The notes: generated by a model from the letters alone, not told the origin. DNA of 64,000 bases from Streptomyces sannanensis (GCF_039536205.1 NZ_BAAAYL010000001.1:4588001-4652000), one strand, 5' to 3'; numbered from the stretch's first letter, positions 11,401 through 17,849 are shown. Made by a program: numbers and translations.

Positions 11401-12416
11401 CGAAGAAGGCGGCGGCCAGGCGAGCGTCGGCACGCAAGGCAGCAGCCAGGCCGAAGCCCAGGGCGAAGCCCAGGAGCCAGCCGAAGCCGAAGCCGAAGCC
11501 GTCGCAGGCCAAGAAGCCGGCGCGCAAGGCAGCCGAGGAGGCCAGGTCCGAGGCCCAGGAACAGGCGTCGGACGCCATCCAGCAGCAGGTGTCCGGCTCG
11601 TGCCCGACGGAGACCGGGAACAGTTTCGTTCCCGGGACCATGGTGCTGATGGCCGATGGCAAGAAGAAGCCGATCGAGAAGGTCAAGGTCGGCGACAAGG
11701 TCGTCGCCACGGACCCGAAGACCGGCAGGACGCGGGTCGAGACCGTCTCCGCCACGATCGTCGGCCAGGGCAAGAAGCGCTTGGTCAAGGTCACCGTCCT
11801 CGGGGGCGCGAAGGACGGCGCCTCGTCGTCGGTCGTCGCCACCGAAGGTCACCCGTTCTGGGTGCCCGCCCTTCGCGAATGGGTGGACGCCGGGGACCTC
11901 GACCCGGGCGAGTCGCTGTGGGCGCGTGACGGAACCGAGTTGCGTGTCTCCGACGTTCAGGAGTGGACGCGTGAGGCGACCGTCCACAACCTGACGGTCA
12001 CCGACACCCACACGTACTATGTGCTGGCTGGGGTCACGCCGGTACTGGTTCACAATTCCAACTGCCCCGTCTATACGGTAGGTGGGCCGAGGGTCCGTCC
12101 CGGGAAAGACATCGATGTGGATGCGGATGGCTTCGTCAATGCACCCACCGCCGCGGAATTGAAGTCTCTGGATGTGCAAGGCCTCTCAACATTTGACACG
12201 GTGGCAAATGCCAGTCGGGTCGGATTGAAGGGGCAGGTTCGTACTCCTACGGGACCCCTTTCGGACGGGTTGGGCATCATTGCCGACGGCAGAGGGGTGG
12301 GAGGTCCACGAGCGGTTGGTCACCACACCATCTATCCCACGCGGCGAATGTCGTTTGATGAATACGTGGGGCTAATCAAGGGCATGAATTGGGAGAATAT
12401 CGGAAAGAAGCTATGA
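5493..12416 (+). CDS. RHS/YD-repeat polymorphic toxin with Hint domain and variable C-terminal tip
   Basis: 2307-residue protein, GTG start behind AGGAAG. Layout: N-terminal hydrophobic segment (about 17-35), secretion-type N-terminal region, a long series of YD repeats (for example TYEYDVYDQLVKITAPGG), and the RHS core hallmark near 1814-1862 (GLTRLGARDYDPATGRFISV, then DPEGL). A short hydrophobic stretch follows, then about 160 residues extremely rich in Ala, Arg and Lys (about 1870-2030), a Hint-type autoprocessing domain from S2044 (NSFVPGTMVLMADGKKKPIE) with GHPFW to LVHN at 2188, and a 118-residue tip. The RHS shell is expected to encapsulate the tip and Hint to release it. The tip (GLGIIADGRGVGGPR, GHHTIYPTRRMSFDEYV) is unassigned. 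The stop overlaps the next start (ATGA). Confidence 0.92.
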   Translation: MQQLMRQLRHLGHWHRSVSFVVFMALLINFVPDDPAAAGTGKMRLEELHQERSVSGRSFKAERRAVKDEAAKDWRPSQAKVPAGDFVVQVTGARDENSRKTQTSPLIAGSGSGLGQDPAPLAPSPVKLRQVAAGKADAKAAKGRTAPVGTAARVVMKDPAAARKAGVTGVLFTAAPVEAPTASPVSGSVELELDYSGFKDIYGGDWGSRLRLVQLPACALTTPEKPACRERTDLQSRNDAAGSTVSATVDLDRDPSGMATPAVSASAPMVLAATAAASGPGGSHEATSLSPSGSWMAGSSSGGFSWTYPVEAAEVPGGPQPEIELSYSSQAVDGRTASTNAQSSWIAEGWDYEPGFIERKYRSCSDDKGNGANNTGDSGDLCWGSDQVVMSLGGNSTELVKDDKTGEWRPADDDGTRIERRTGAVNGTKDGEYWVVTGTDGVQYHFGLNTLPNAPAGTVTNSALTVPVFGNHPGEPCHATAFVDSDCYQAYRWNLDYVVDPLGDAMTLWWKKETNYYGQNMKADQKALYTRAAYLDRIDYGQRSTTLFTAQPAGRVAFTVAERCIPDAAFDCAESKRTAANAKYWPDTPLDQECTASVNCTDKFSPTFWTTKRLVKITTQVLSGTALKNVDSWALEQSYPATGDGTSPALWLESITRTGYGAGSSASMPKVSFAGLQMANRVDGVEGLPPFSRYRIHAIDTETGGRIGVTYSPRECSALAPVKMPASPETNTLRCFPQYWTPKGALNPVKDWFHKYVVTQVREDDLVTDASDKVTSYEYLGGAAWAYDDSEFTENKHRTWSQYRGYEQVRTRLGEGTDVKQLTEHRYFRGMHGDKLPSGTRTSVVEDSEGGTYTDLPQYQGQLREQIVYESDGGAIDSATLTTPWSVKTASRARTGTTALEAWMTLPETVRTRERVKDEIWRTSTETTKYDSYGLPYEVDETTPGGKRMCTTTSYVRNTKAYLLESESRKLTKLGACGTTGGEVVEDTRTLFDGLEFGVAPTKGLPTEVQELNADGNGYITIDRTEYDVHGRETATYDGENHKTSVTYTPATMARPTSITSTDPLGFTETTEFDDVRGLPLAEIDPNGKRATMQYDPLGRLLKVWEIDRDPATQTPNAMYDYTVRRDGPTIVTTRTLKDNGQYAISYEILDGLLRERQTQDEAVAGAGRIVNDTFYDSVGREWKSNDGYFNDQEPAPALLQVGDNEVSSQNRTTFNGLGEEVVEVSYHKGVEKFRTMTERDGDVSTTVPPKGDTVTAAFEDAEGRTTRLREYTNDARTTWRDTTYEYDVYDQLVKITAPGGAVTEFEYDGRGRQTAAVDPDGGRITYTYDNTDNVVSTTDSRGNTLVTTYDAGGRPTSLREGGDTGPKRVEWTYDTLGKGLPVASIRYANGREYRNEITAYDTAYRVKKTKTVIPAEETGLGGTYAYDYSYTPTGNLAWVQVPGMGGLTTERVVFRYNSDDLPISITGASTYLSNVDYSAFGDILRTESGPLGKKVYGSYYFDEFTRRMSQVIWDRSVAPGRISDTQYTYDTVGNVTKIKDTPGDAAPDAGKTDTQCFVYDQLRQTTSAWTATDDCEAAPSAATVGGPDAYWQSFEFDAAGNRTKLVEHDPAGDTAKDVTRTYTYGKAGIGGPNALAEVKSASPQGERLNTFAYDKAGNTTTREHGGTTQTLEWDVEGQLSKVSEPVEGGGTRTTSYLYGADGERLIRTGADGSKTLYLGEAELTVSADLTQVKAERFYAHPDGAVTVRATGGVRQMILSDHHGTSSTLVDMVSTGMPVTRRKSMPFGEERGTQPPAWPGQRGFVGGTVDRDTGLTRLGARDYDPATGRFISVDPMVDYSQPATMNPYAYSNNAPATFSDPEGLFFGVVVGIAARVAIRMAIRAAARRAAQIAARKAAQAAARRAAALARKRAAERARRAAIKRAREEARKRAAAQRAAAKRAAQRAAAKRAAQRRAAAQARARTQRAAAKKAAARRASARKAAARPKPRAKPRSQPKPKPKPSQAKKPARKAAEEARSEAQEQASDAIQQQVSGSCPTETGNSFVPGTMVLMADGKKKPIEKVKVGDKVVATDPKTGRTRVETVSATIVGQGKKRLVKVTVLGGAKDGASSSVVATEGHPFWVPALREWVDAGDLDPGESLWARDGTELRVSDVQEWTREATVHNLTVTDTHTYYVLAGVTPVLVHNSNCPVYTVGGPRVRPGKDIDVDADGFVNAPTAAELKSLDVQGLSTFDTVANASRVGLKGQVRTPTGPLSDGLGIIADGRGVGGPRAVGHHTIYPTRRMSFDEYVGLIKGMNWENIGKKL

Positions 12417-12910
12417 AAACGGGAATGAGCGACGGCGGGATGGATAAGTGGCGTGCCTTGGTGGCGGCTGAGCAAGAGGTAGCCCGGTGTCGTGCCGAGG
12501 TAAACCAGTTGCCCTCACGTGTGGAGTTGCTGACGAAAGCGATGTCAGGCAGCTCGGCGTGGGATCGGTCGACCGCTCTGACGTTCTTGCGCCTCTTCCC
12601 TGAAGATGTGCCGGAACTGCTCGAACTGCTGGTCGGATTGTCCCTGTCGATTGGGTGGGCGCAACCAGCCGGTGAAGCAATCCGAGCGGCGCGCAGGGAA
12701 ATTGATCCCTCTCGACTCGCCGAGATGGTAGTAGGGCATCTGCCTGATGGTGATGCCGAGGACTATCTCAGGCTCGCCGACATGCTGGCCCACGTGGAGG
12801 CATGGGAAACGCTGGGCGTGGTGATTCAGAGGGCCCTCGAGAGCAGTGATCTGGAAATCCAGGAAGTTGCTCACGATTTCAATGAAAGTTACGGGGGAAT
12901 GCTGCCCTAG
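12413..12910 (+). CDS. Putative cognate immunity protein of the RHS toxin
   Basis: 165-residue, mostly helical protein (DRSTALTFLRLFPEDVPELL, SRLAEMVVGHLPDGDAEDY) resembling HEAT-type helical repeats. Its ATG at 12413 overlaps the toxin stop codon, and GGAAAGAAG just upstream can serve as ribosome site. A TTG at 12389 would add 8 residues but lacks a good site. Position directly behind the toxic tip and translational coupling are the evidence for immunity; there is no recognised family. Confidence 0.75.
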   Translation: MKTGMSDGGMDKWRALVAAEQEVARCRAEVNQLPSRVELLTKAMSGSSAWDRSTALTFLRLFPEDVPELLELLVGLSLSIGWAQPAGEAIRAARREIDPSRLAEMVVGHLPDGDAEDYLRLADMLAHVEAWETLGVVIQRALESSDLEIQEVAHDFNESYGGMLP

Positions 12911-12937
12911 CTGATTGTGGCGTGCAGCAGTAAATAT

Positions 12938-12976
12938 CGGGAGTCCTCGCCAATGTGCAACAGGCGAGGACTCCCG
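12938..12976 (+). terminator. Hairpin ending the RHS-immunity operon
   Basis: 14-bp perfect stem (CGGGAGTCCTCGCC and complement) around an 11-nt loop, 28 nt after the immunity stop. The paired TGACGGCAACG repeat begins 8 nt downstream, an arrangement that recurs at other cassettes in this island. Confidence 0.75.
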
Positions 12977-12983
12977 AGTGCTT

Positions 12984-13006
12984 TGACGGCAACGCTGACG
13001 GCAACG
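12984..13006. repeat. Paired TGACGGCAACG repeat, att-like site copy A
   Basis: Two copies of TGACGGCAACG at 12984-12994 and 12996-13006 lie immediately before the stop codon of a recombinase 3' stub on the opposite strand. Related copies are at 15195-15218, 17858-17879 and 21378-21400. The spacing of 12 nt and the position next to recombinase sequences suggest recombinase binding or attachment sites. Confidence 0.6.
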
Positions 13007-13118
13007 TCAGCGGACGACGGCTGTGGCGGGTGGGGTATCGGGGCTGTCGTCGTTCTGGCCCAGGGCATGGCCTAATGTGTCGATGGCTTGGCGTTGGAGG
13101 CGGAGTCGGACGTGTAAT
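13007..13118 (-). pseudogene. Tyrosine recombinase 3' stub, copy A
   Basis: The reverse strand encodes HVRLRLQRQAIDTLGHALGQ, then NDDSPDTPPATAVVR and a stop, clearly the C-terminus of the intact recombinase at 15219-16541 (HVRL...LQRDAIDTLSTALDG...AAVVR). Everything upstream of the HVRL motif is missing, and the sequence passes directly into DNA shared with the copy at 21401-21512. It is a relic of an earlier element. Confidence 0.8.
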
Positions 13119-13201
13119 GGCGACGTCGGGTATTGGAACTGTCCGAATGCCTCTTGAGTCGGCTGTTCGCCGCCGGGGTCGTCACGATCGGCAGGCCCGG
13201 A

Positions 13202-13660
13202 TCAGAGAGCAAGGACAGTGTCCGGGTCGTGCAGGGGGCGGGCGCCGTCGGTGACGACTCGGCGTGTGCCAGGATCCACCGGGTCCGTCTGTGCCCAGTC
13301 GGGAGACCCGATGTTGATCTCGACTTCCAAGCCTGATGCTGTGGCAAAGCGTCGTTCGCTGATTGGTCCCCACGACTGGGTTCTGATCAGTTTGCCGAGG
13401 GCGAGCTTGTCGGCCCACGTGTTGTCGGAGTACTGGGACTCGTCTGTCGTGAGAAGGACGAGGTCGATGTCGGAGTCGGGCCGTGCGGCATTGCGAGCGC
13501 ATGATCCGACAAGGAGGAGACCGACGACGTCGTGGCGGGCTGCAGCCCAGTGTGTGACACGGCCGATGATCGCCTTTGTTTCGGCAACCCGTTCCGGTGA
13601 GATCAAGGTTGGCCCCGATTCTTCAGCGGTGATCGCTGCTGTGTGAGGTGATGGGTTCAC
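13202..13660 (-). CDS. Nucleotidyltransferase-domain protein (MNT-like), probably 3'-truncated
   Basis: About 152 residues with the nucleotidyltransferase signature GLLLVGSCARNAARPDSDID (GS, then DxD) and a later acidic pair in LEVEINIGS, so the metal-binding triad appears complete. Small proteins of this kind (MNT/KNTase-like) often act as antitoxins or transfer nucleotides to proteins. Start uncertain: GTG at 13660 or TTG at 13606. The last residues are LHDPDTVLAL; the homologous fragment at 21576-21632 continues as VLASLIRACRA, so this copy has lost one base and ends a few residues early. It runs opposite to the toxin cassettes. Confidence 0.65.
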   Translation of the reverse strand: MNPSPHTAAITAEESGPTLISPERVAETKAIIGRVTHWAAARHDVVGLLLVGSCARNAARPDSDIDLVLLTTDESQYSDNTWADKLALGKLIRTQSWGPISERRFATASGLEVEINIGSPDWAQTDPVDPGTRRVVTDGARPLHDPDTVLAL

Positions 13661-13897
13661 CCCGGTTTGTTCCGACGAGTGTCGGGCGGGGTCTTCGCGT
13701 GTTGCTGCGGCTGCGCCGGGTTCCACAGGCCCGGGAGGTGCGGTGCTTTGCGACACGGCGAACTCCGTTCTGCGGCAACACTCAGACGGTACCCCCACCA
13801 GACCGCCCTGGATCAGCCGAACAGCGATCACCCTGGATGGCCGAGGGCTCCGCACTCGCCAGCCCGAGGCTCCGACCGCACCCCAGCCGGATGACCA

Positions 13898-14130
13898 GCC
13901 GACGGACACCCCTTCTGGGTGCCCGAATTTGAAGGAGTGGGTGAAGGTCGGAGAGCTCAAGTCCGACATCGCGCTCCGGTCCCGTTCGGGCGCCGAGGTA
14001 CGGATCGCCGGTATCAACGAATGGACCGAGCGAACCACCGTCTATCAACCTCACGGTCACCGACACGCACACGTGCTGTGTGCTGGCGTGGGCGACGCCG
14101 GTCCTCGTTCACAACAGCAACTGCAGGACC
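13898..14130 (+). pseudogene. Frameshifted Hint-domain remnant of a displaced RHS C-terminus
   Basis: The forward strand encodes GHPFWVPEFE in one frame, then EWVKVGELKSDIALRSRSG and VRIAGINEWTERTTVY in another, then a decayed TVTDTHT...LAWATPVLVHNSNC-like end. This follows the Hint domain of the large RHS protein (GHPFWVPALREWVDAGDL ... LVHNSNC) and begins abruptly at the GHPFW motif. At least two frameshifts make it dead. It marks the junction of an orphan C-terminal toxin module. Confidence 0.75.
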
Positions 14131-14169
14131 GCATCGAAATAAGAGGACATCACAGAACCCAAGGCCCGC

Positions 14170-14391
14170 ATGAAGAATGTGCGGACGGACGTCGGTCCCG
14201 CGGAATTCGGAGAGAACCTTGAGGCTAACGGATGGACCCGCCTCGAAAGGGGGCCGAACATTGAATATCAGAAGGGTGGAGCACGGTACTTCCTGCGAAG
14301 CAAGGCCAAGACTGTCGAAGGGTGGACAGCGGACTACTACAGACCGGGATCGAAAAAGGCCGACATCAAGATCAGACTGGGGGATGACTGA
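14170..14391 (+). pseudogene. Orphan toxin tip 2, detached from its RHS carrier
   Basis: Open frame of 73 codons (MKNVRTDVGPAEFGENLEAN then GWTRLERG and GARYFLRSKAKTVEGWTADY, ending KIRLGDD). It follows the broken Hint remnant and its stop TGA shares a base with the ATG of the next gene, the usual toxin-immunity arrangement. The domain resembles short tips seen on actinobacterial RHS proteins but I cannot name a family. It lacks secretion or RHS sequences of its own, so it should be inactive unless recombined onto a carrier. Confidence 0.6.
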
Positions 14392-15023
14392 TGCTAGGCG
14401 AGGGTTCGCTCATGCCGGACCGTGACGGGTATCTTGCCATCCGCTCCCGTAGCGCGGTGACCTTCGATCTTGATGCCAGGTTCCCTGACCAGGTTTTCAG
14501 GGAGCGCGCGGGAGACTCGTTGTTCTGTGAGTTCGACGTGGTTCTCGCTCCGGAAATCTGGCCAGCGCTCTGCATGATGGCCCGGTGGCACGGAGACGAC
14601 CATATCGAACTGCTAGTTCTCGAGCCGGACTGTGACGATTTCTATGTCTCCGAGGGGCTGGGATACCCGGCGGTGTCTCTGTCCGTCGAGGCCGGTGAGG
14701 ACGACTACTGGGCTGCGATCGGCTTCGAGCCGGACGGCGACGCCCTGGGGTCGATCGCGATCTCGGCGAATGTCGTCGCGCTGACCGGAGCATCCGCAAA
14801 GTGGGGGTGCTGGGGTGATAGGGATCCCGAGGTGGCGGTATTCCAGGGATTCCCCGACGCGGCCGCGCGCAGTGAATGGTGCGCTCGGTTTGGACCCTTC
14901 CTGGACGTGTCAGGCGCGTTGGAGTCGTATCTTCCGATGGCTTTCGGCGGGCGGCCTGTTCCGGACACGTACGCCGCAGCCCTGACCGCCAACTATGGAC
15001 CTCCGAGCGGTAGACGGCCGTAA
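14391..15023 (+). CDS. Putative immunity protein for orphan tip 2
   Basis: 210 residues, acidic and apparently soluble (PDRDGYLAIRSRSAVTFDLD, ELLVLEPDCDDFYVSEGLGY, WARFGPFL-like C-terminus). No recognised domain. The ATG overlaps the last base of the tip-2 stop codon (TGATG), so the two are translationally coupled. An internal ATG at 14412 (MPDRDGYLAI) is an alternative start. It is followed by a strong terminator at 15153-15185. The gene is intact although its toxin partner is broken, as expected if resistance is selected after the toxin is displaced. Confidence 0.65.
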   Translation: MLGEGSLMPDRDGYLAIRSRSAVTFDLDARFPDQVFRERAGDSLFCEFDVVLAPEIWPALCMMARWHGDDHIELLVLEPDCDDFYVSEGLGYPAVSLSVEAGEDDYWAAIGFEPDGDALGSIAISANVVALTGASAKWGCWGDRDPEVAVFQGFPDAAARSEWCARFGPFLDVSGALESYLPMAFGGRPVPDTYAAALTANYGPPSGRRP

Positions 15024-15152
15024 CGTCAGGGAGGGTCCCCCGGAGTTTCGGCGGGATGCTTCGTCGGCATCACGGGGACCAAGGCTCCTTGTCGAGTTCC
15101 ACGATCCGGCCCAGGTGCTAAGCGCCGCACAGTAGTGCGCTTGTGCAATTTT

Positions 15153-15185
15153 GAAGCCCCGCCAGGTGGTACCTGGCGGGGCTTC
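15153..15185 (+). terminator. Hairpin ending immunity cassette 2
   Basis: Perfect 15-bp stem, GAAGCCCCGCCAGGT with its complement, and a 3-nt loop. It sits between the immunity gene and the att-like repeat that precedes the recombinase 3' end. Confidence 0.85.
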
Positions 15186-15194
15186 TGCGTGGGG

Positions 15195-15218
15195 TGACGG
15201 CAGTAGTTGACGGCAACG
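15195..15218. repeat. TGACGGCAACG repeat, att-like site copy B (recombinase side)
   Basis: A partial unit TGACGGCA at 15195-15202 and a full TGACGGCAACG at 15208-15218, directly abutting the stop codon of the intact recombinase. The same full unit in the same orientation occurs at 17858-17868, so the two could be the boundaries of a 2.65-kb integrated element. Confidence 0.6.
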
Positions 15219-16541
15219 TCAGCGGACGACTGCTGCGCAGGACGGCGGTTCGCCGCCGTCGGCACTGGCCGTCTTGGCGATCACCGGGCCGTCGAGGGCG
15301 GTGCTGAGGGTGTCGATGGCGTCTCGCTGGAGGCGGAGGCGGAGGCGGAGGCGGAGGCGGAGATGGAGTCGGACGTGGGTGTAGACGGTGGCGGTGACCC
15401 CGATGTGGGCGTGGCCGAGGAGTTCCTTGATCACGACGAGCTCGACGCCCTGTTCCAGGAGCAGAGTCGCGGTCGAATGCCGTAGGTCGTGGAAGCGGAT
15501 GGTCCGGAGCTGCGAGCGGTGGAGGAGCCGGCGGAAGCTGCGGGTGAGGTTCGTGGGATCGAGAGCTCTATCGGTGGGGGTGGTGAAAACGGGGCCGCTG
15601 CCTGTCCAGCCTGTTCCGGTTGCCCTGCGTTCTTCCTGCTGTCGTTCCTGGTGGGTCTTGAGGGAGTTGATGCATTCGGTGGGGAGAGCGATGCGGCGTT
15701 CGGAAGCGCGGGTCTTGGTGTGAAGGATGGTCAGGCCGCCGGTGGGGGTGCGCTGGACGCTGGCGGTGCCGCCGTCGAGCTCGAGGTCTTCCCAGTGCAC
15801 CCCGAGGAGTTCCCCCTTACGGAGCCCGGTGCGCAGGGTGAGTTCGTACAGGGAGTGCAGACGGTCGTCGCTGGCCGACTGGAGGAACCGCCGGGCTTCG
15901 GCGGCGGTGAGGGGCTGGAAGCGTCTGGGGCGGGGCGTGGTCGTCTTGACGTTGCGGGCGACGTTGCGCGGCAGTTCGTCCTCGCGGACAGCGTGTTCCA
16001 GGGCGGACTTGAGGACCGCATGGACGTACGTCACGGTCAGCGGAGACAGGCGCTTTTCGCAGCACAGGCCGATGGCACAGCAGCGCCGCCGGTCCGCGTC
16101 CCGTTCCTGGGCGCAGCACTGGCAGGTGGTGCGGAGTCCGTCGAGGAAGGTGCGGACGTCGCGGGTGGTGAGCCGGGCGAGCTTCTTTGCCCCGAGGCCG
16201 GGGTTGAGGTGGAGGCGGATGGAGGTCTCGTAGCGGGTGAGGGTGTTCTCCCGAAGGTGGTGAACGGCGACGCCGTCCAGCCAGTACGTGAGGTAGGCGC
16301 TCACGGTGCTGTCGGCCGCTGCGACAGGGAGGCCGCGGTTGCTGGCGGCGATCTTTTCGGTGAGCTTGGTCAGCGCTTCTTTACGGGTGGTGCCGTAGAC
16401 GCGGACGCGCTTGCGGGTGTTGCCGAGGGCCAGCACGTATCCGGCGGCTTCCCAGCGTCCGTCCTTGCGCTGGTAGACGCTCCCGTCCCCGTTGGCACGG
16501 GCGCGGGAGCGGCGGGGCGGAGCGGGGCGGGAGGTGGTCAT
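15219..16541 (-). CDS. int: Tyrosine recombinase / phage-type integrase
   Basis: 440 residues. A basic N-terminal arm-binding-like part (GDGSVYQRKDGRWEAAGYV) is followed by a SAM-like core-binding domain (STVSAYLTYWLDGVAVHHLR) and the catalytic domain with Arg (TLRTGLRKGELLGVHWEDL), H-x-x-R (FHDLRHSTATLLLEQG), His/Trp box (ELLGHAHIGVTATVYTH) and tyrosine nucleophile in VYTHVR. A cysteine-rich insert (CQCCAQERDADRRRCC) is typical of actinomycete integrative-element integrases. The C-terminus carries an unusual Leu-Arg dipeptide run encoded by a hexamer repeat. Start at 16541 (MTTSRPAPPRRS) overlaps the end of xis. Upstream xis and a RepSA-like remnant point to a pSAM2-type element. Confidence 0.9.
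   Translation of the reverse strand: MTTSRPAPPRRSRARANGDGSVYQRKDGRWEAAGYVLALGNTRKRVRVYGTTRKEALTKLTEKIAASNRGLPVAAADSTVSAYLTYWLDGVAVHHLRENTLTRYETSIRLHLNPGLGAKKLARLTTRDVRTFLDGLRTTCQCCAQERDADRRRCCAIGLCCEKRLSPLTVTYVHAVLKSALEHAVREDELPRNVARNVKTTTPRPRRFQPLTAAEARRFLQSASDDRLHSLYELTLRTGLRKGELLGVHWEDLELDGGTASVQRTPTGGLTILHTKTRASERRIALPTECINSLKTHQERQQEERRATGTGWTGSGPVFTTPTDRALDPTNLTRSFRRLLHRSQLRTIRFHDLRHSTATLLLEQGVELVVIKELLGHAHIGVTATVYTHVRLHLRLRLRLRLRLQRDAIDTLSTALDGPVIAKTASADGGEPPSCAAVVR
15329..15364. repeat. Hexanucleotide microsatellite inside int
   Basis: Five perfect GGAGGC units plus a GGAGAT unit, read on the coding strand as repeated Leu-Arg codons just after VYTHVRLHL. The two recombinase 3' stubs have only RLRLQR here, so the intact gene has gained about ten residues by repeat expansion. 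Confidence 0.85.
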
Positions 16542-16728
16542 CAGGCGGCTTCCTGTTCCAGGCAGTGCGGATGAAGTCGGTGAGCGCGTGGGTGGGGATG
16601 CGGCGGGCGCGGCCGAGGGCGATGGAGGCGAGTTGCCGGGTGCGAATGAGGTCATAGATGGCGGTGCGGCCGAGTTGGAGGCGTTCCATGACCTGGGTGA
16701 CGGTGAGGAGTTCGGTACCGGCGGTCAC
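16381..16728 (-). CDS. xis: Excisionase-type helix-turn-helix protein, C-terminus frameshifted
   Basis: GTG start; residues 1-55 (LLTVTQVMERLQLGRTAIYD then LIRTRQLASIALGRARRIP) form the MerR/HTH_17 helix-turn-helix of excisionases. The open frame runs 115 codons into int, far longer than the usual 60-75. In another frame the sequence reads LEQEAA and a TGA that overlaps the int ATG, as in related xis-int pairs. I infer a one-base loss near residue 57 that replaced the native tail with an Arg/Pro-rich read-through. Its start overlaps the upstream ORF stop (GTGA), so rep remnant, xis and int form one operon. Confidence 0.75.
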   Translation of the reverse strand: MTAGTELLTVTQVMERLQLGRTAIYDLIRTRQLASIALGRARRIPTHALTDFIRTAWNRKPPDDHLPPRSAPPLPRPCQRGRERLPAQGRTLGSRRIRAGPRQHPQARPRLRHHP

Positions 16729-17210
16729 GCGACGGCCCCCGCCCGGACAGCACTGGTCAGCCGATCAGTGGAGTGACCGACCGGGTGACCGGCGTGGTCA
16801 CCAGAGTGTTCCGAGCACCGGGTTCGGGTCGGTTGTTCGGGTCGGGTCTGTCGCGTCGCGGCCAGGAGGTCGGCGAGGTGTTCGAGTTCGGGCAGAAGGC
16901 CGGCTCCGGCGTACTGCCAGTGGGAGATGACCAGCGTTTTGTCCGAGTCCACGCGCTGACCTGCGATGTTGCGGTGACCGGGGGCCAGGTCGGTGGAGTG
17001 TCCAGCGCGGTCACCGACCGGACTGCCGTCCGTTTGACCGGCCTGCGTCTGAGCCGGGGCTGGGGTCTGGGTGTCGGGTCGACCGGTTCGCCAGGCGGTG
17101 CGTTCGGCTCGGAGGTGGGCGAGGGTGGTGGAGTAGTGGCGGGTGCGGGGCTCGGAAGCCGAGCATGTGGGTCCATTGGTGCAGGCGGAGGTGGACTCCT
17201 GACGGAGCAA
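16725..17210 (-). pseudogene. C-terminal remnant of a RepSA-like replication initiator
   Basis: 161-codon frame with TRHYSTTLAHLRAERTAWRTG near the N-terminus and TLVISHWQYAGAGLLPELEH further on. These follow the C-terminal signature of replication initiators from actinomycete integrative elements (a YSTT...LR.AR..WR block, then a V..W.YAG block). The N-terminal catalytic part is missing. The C-terminus is Thr/His/Gly-rich and degenerate, and the stop overlaps the xis start. Assignment is from motif memory. Confidence 0.5.
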
Positions 17211-17427
17211 GTTGTCGCCTACGACCGTCCTACGGCCGGATCGCAGGCACAGGGCCGGCCAGGGGGCCGCCCCTCACGCCCGTCGCCGGGCTGGTCGAGG
17301 GCGGCGGCCGGCGTCGCCTCCGGCGGGGAGTCGTCCCCGACCGCGCGTCGCGAGGGGCTCACCACGTGCGGCGGTCCGCGGCCGGAAAACCTCTGACGCC
17401 GCCACCCGGCATGCCAGACTTTCATCT

Positions 17428-17643
17428 ATGACGCACGCACTGCATCTGACCGCCGCGGTCATCCGTGAGGATGAGTAGTACGTGGCCCGCTGTCTCCAGG
17501 TGGAGGTCACCAGCCAGGGGGAGAGCATCGAAGAGGCCCTGGCCAACCTCCGCGAGGCGCTGGAGCTGTACTTCGAGGACGCCCCCGCCCCCGAAGGCGT
17601 CGCCGACGTGATCACCGCGCCGGTGGAAGTCCGCGTCGCATGA
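17428..17643 (+). pseudogene. hicB-like antitoxin gene with an in-frame amber stop
   Basis: The frame reads MTHALHLTAAVIREDE, then TAG at 17476-17478, then YVARCLQVEVTSQGESIEEA and LANLREALELYFEDA to a TGA. This is a HicB-type antitoxin in which a codon, probably TGG, has become TAG. Apart from that stop it is full length for the family. Its last codons overlap the hicA-like ATG (ATGA), as in intact hicBA operons. Confidence 0.75.
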
Positions 17644-17849
17644 GCCCCGCCGTCCCCCACGGCCTGGTCGGCACCGAGATCGCCAAGGCGCTCGAACGCG
17701 CCGGCGTCGGCCACATCGCGACCCGGGGCAGCCACGAACTGGACGGCGGCCAGTACGTGGAGCGGACCACCGCACTCGCGGATGCGACCACCCACCTGGA
17801 TGCCCCGTTCCCTGTTGCAATCGATCCGGCCGGACTCTCTCGCCAGTAG
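17640..17849 (+). pseudogene. hicA-like toxin remnant
   Basis: Starts inside the hicB stop codon. The N-terminus (VGTEIAKALERAGVGHIATR then GSHE) matches HicA mRNA interferases, including the GSH motif with the catalytic His. After it the frame is scrambled (ATTHLDAPFPVAIDPAGLSRQ), while neighbouring frames still show LQSI-type HicA C-terminal pieces, indicating indels. It stops exactly where the att-like repeat begins, so it is probably inactive. Confidence 0.6.

Noticed and set aside
12389..12412. Upstream TTG start for the first immunity gene
   Set aside because: ATG 12413 overlaps the toxin stop and has a better ribosome site.
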